Below, piece after piece: positions 62,906 to 64,000 of a stretch of 64,000 bases of DNA. The notes below the pieces were generated by a model. The model worked only from the letters and a program-made list of their open reading frames with translations, ran no database searches and was not told the DNA's origin. Each line of letters starts with the position of its first letter. Position 1 is the first letter of the stretch. Source of the DNA: Caballeronia udeis (GTDB lineage: Bacteria; Pseudomonadota; Gammaproteobacteria; Burkholderiales; Burkholderiaceae); the NCBI RefSeq assembly GCF_001544555.2, contig NZ_FCOK02000046.1:1-64000 (forward strand), written 5' to 3'. The position numbers and the translations under genes are program-made.

Positions 62906-64000
62906 TTGACCAAGAACACCACCGACGTCGTGATCATCGGATCCGGAATGGGAGGGGCGACCGCGGCGTTGGCGCTGGCTCCCTGCGGAGCTACCATAAC
63001 GATTTTGGAGAAGGGCGCGCAGTTGCTCGCCATTCCTGAGAATCGTGATGCGCGTGCCATCTTCCAAAAAAATTACTTTGCGTCTACTGACCTTTGGTAC
63101 GAGCCCGGCGGCGCGTCCTTTGCTGCAGGCAACCACTACAACCACGGCGGCAACTCGAAGTTTTATGGCGCTGTCCTCTCGCGCTATCGCGAGCGTGATT
63201 TTGAAGGAGTGTCGTATCCCGACGGCGATGCACCGCCTTGGCCCCTGACATATCGCGATCTCGCGCCATGGTACGACAAAGCCGAAGCGCTTTTTCAGGT
63301 ACGGGGAAGCGCGCATGAAGACCCGAGCGAACCTCCTCGCACGAACCCATTACCGTTCCCGCCCGTCCCGGACGAACCAGCGATCGCCGAAGTCAGGCGT
63401 CGACTGAGTGGCGTCGGCCTGCGCCCTTTTTCGTTGCCCCTGGGAATCGACATCGACACCTGGCTCAAGCACGGGCAGACCGGCTGGGACGGTTTTCCGG
63501 ACGCGCGCACAGGGAAGATGGACGCCGAAACCTGTGCATTGCAGCCGGCGCTGGCGTTTGCGAATGTGACTCTTCAAAGCGGCGCGAGCGTTCGACGACT
63601 GATTTGCAGCCCGGACGGACAACGTGTCACAGGCGTTGAATATGAACAAGGCGGGCAGGTCAAGGTACTGAATGCTGGCGTTGCAATTCTTGCTGCGGGT
63701 GCGATTCCCTCCGCGGCAATCCTGCTCGCCTCCCATACGAGCGGACTGGCCAATCGATCGAATCAGGTGGGCCGCAATCTGATGAGTCATAACACCAGCG
63801 CGCTGATCGCATTCGATCGCAAATTCAACAACGATTCGGTGTACCAAAAGACATTTGGCATCAACGATTTCTATCTGACAGGGGGTCCTGGCGGCAGCCC
63901 TTTGGGGAATATCCAATTGTTGGGCCGGGTAACGGGCGCCATCCTCAAAGCCAATATCCCGCACATTCCGGAACGATTGCTCGAGCGTCTGACCCGGCAT
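62906..64000 (+). CDS. GMC-family oxidoreductase (glucoside/pyranose dehydrogenase-like), 3' end beyond window
   Basis: An open frame of 365 codons runs off the right edge. It begins TKNTTDVVIIGSGMGGATAALALA, the FAD-binding motif, and continues with NYFASTDLWYEPGG, HYNHGGNSKFYGAVLSRYRERDFEG and a later ILAAGAIPSAAILLASH. It is of the same GMC subgroup as the protein at 18190-19788 (GGNTKVFGAMLPRFREADFGN). GAAGG lies 7 bases before TTG 62906; GTG 62885 is also possible. The C-terminal catalytic domain is outside the window. It follows the other GMC gene by 93 bases. Confidence 0.85.
   Translation, partial: MTKNTTDVVIIGSGMGGATAALALAPCGATITILEKGAQLLAIPENRDARAIFQKNYFASTDLWYEPGGASFAAGNHYNHGGNSKFYGAVLSRYRERDFEGVSYPDGDAPPWPLTYRDLAPWYDKAEALFQVRGSAHEDPSEPPRTNPLPFPPVPDEPAIAEVRRRLSGVGLRPFSLPLGIDIDTWLKHGQTGWDGFPDARTGKMDAETCALQPALAFANVTLQSGASVRRLICSPDGQRVTGVEYEQGGQVKVLNAGVAILAAGAIPSAAILLASHTSGLANRSNQVGRNLMSHNTSALIAFDRKFNNDSVYQKTFGINDFYLTGGPGGSPLGNIQLLGRVTGAILKANIPHIPERLLERLTRH

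Noticed and set aside
1..64000. CRISPR arrays, tRNA or rRNA genes, insertion sequences and phage attachment sites
   Set aside because: I looked for spaced direct repeats, cloverleaf-like patterns, transposase or integrase motifs and terminal inverted repeats and found none that I could support.

Overview
The window looks like an accessory, catabolic stretch of a Burkholderiales chromosome or megaplasmid, most likely Paraburkholderia or Caballeronia. The evidence is the two neisserial/burkholderial-type porins, moderately high GC, many ABC-type uptake systems and several oxidoreductase families. I see no rRNA, tRNA, CRISPR array, integrase or insertion sequence. Almost everything is uptake, oxidation and cleavage of sugars, polyols, sugar acids or glycosides, plus their regulators. 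Many gene types occur twice: porin, TPP enzyme, HTH regulator, sugar-binding protein, MFS permease, GH3-like enzyme, aldolase-type lyase and both GMC oxidoreductase types.

Layout. 0.4-7.3 kb: aldolase-type lyase, complete oligopeptide-type ABC importer and IclR regulator, read from one strong promoter. 7.6-10.9 kb: porin, DUF1349 protein, small membrane protein and HTH regulator 1. 11.2-18.1 kb: TPP-enzyme homologue, sugar permeases and ATPase, HisN-like phosphatase and LacI regulator. 18.2-22.4 kb (minus): ThuA-like protein, second TPP enzyme and GMC oxidoreductase. 22.9-31.8 kb: HisD/HpsN-type dehydrogenase, porin 2, GH13 enzyme and two MFS permeases. 32.1-38.4 kb: Gfo/Idh dehydrogenase, GMC oxidoreductase, sugar-binding protein and isomerase-like TIM barrel. 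38.7-46.6 kb: chemoreceptor, two GH3-like proteins, HTH regulator 2, branched-chain-type binding protein and class IV aminotransferase. 46.8-52.9 kb: SDR, a molybdoenzyme-reductase fusion, AraC regulator and a small membrane protein. 53.3-64.0 kb: HyuB and HyuA, then aldolase-type lyase, sugar-binding protein, aldehyde dehydrogenase and two GMC oxidoreductases, the last cut by the window end.

The most striking signal is regulatory. Nine intergenic promoters share a rigid layout: TGCGTC-N4-TGCGTC-N14-TGCGAAATTGA-N19-AATACT, with small variations. The first half-site lies exactly 60 bp before the -10 hexamer in eight of nine. They precede the TPP/permease operon, the HisD-like gene (two in tandem), porin 2, MFS 2, the Gfo/Idh-GMC pair, the distant sugar-binding protein, the TIM-barrel gene and the branched-chain-type binding protein. 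Two of them lie in the divergent gap next to the two paralogous HTH regulators, which makes that family the prime candidate for the regulator. The layout predicts a dispersed regulon that assembles one uptake-and-oxidation system from separate operons.

A second layer is a palindrome, CTTATACGTATAAG. It sits at the predicted transcription start of the ThuA-TPP-GMC operon and again at a strong promoter before MFS 1. The nearby LacI-type protein is the obvious candidate repressor. The substrate is not identifiable from sequence alone; a plant-derived glycoside, polyol or cyclitol would fit.
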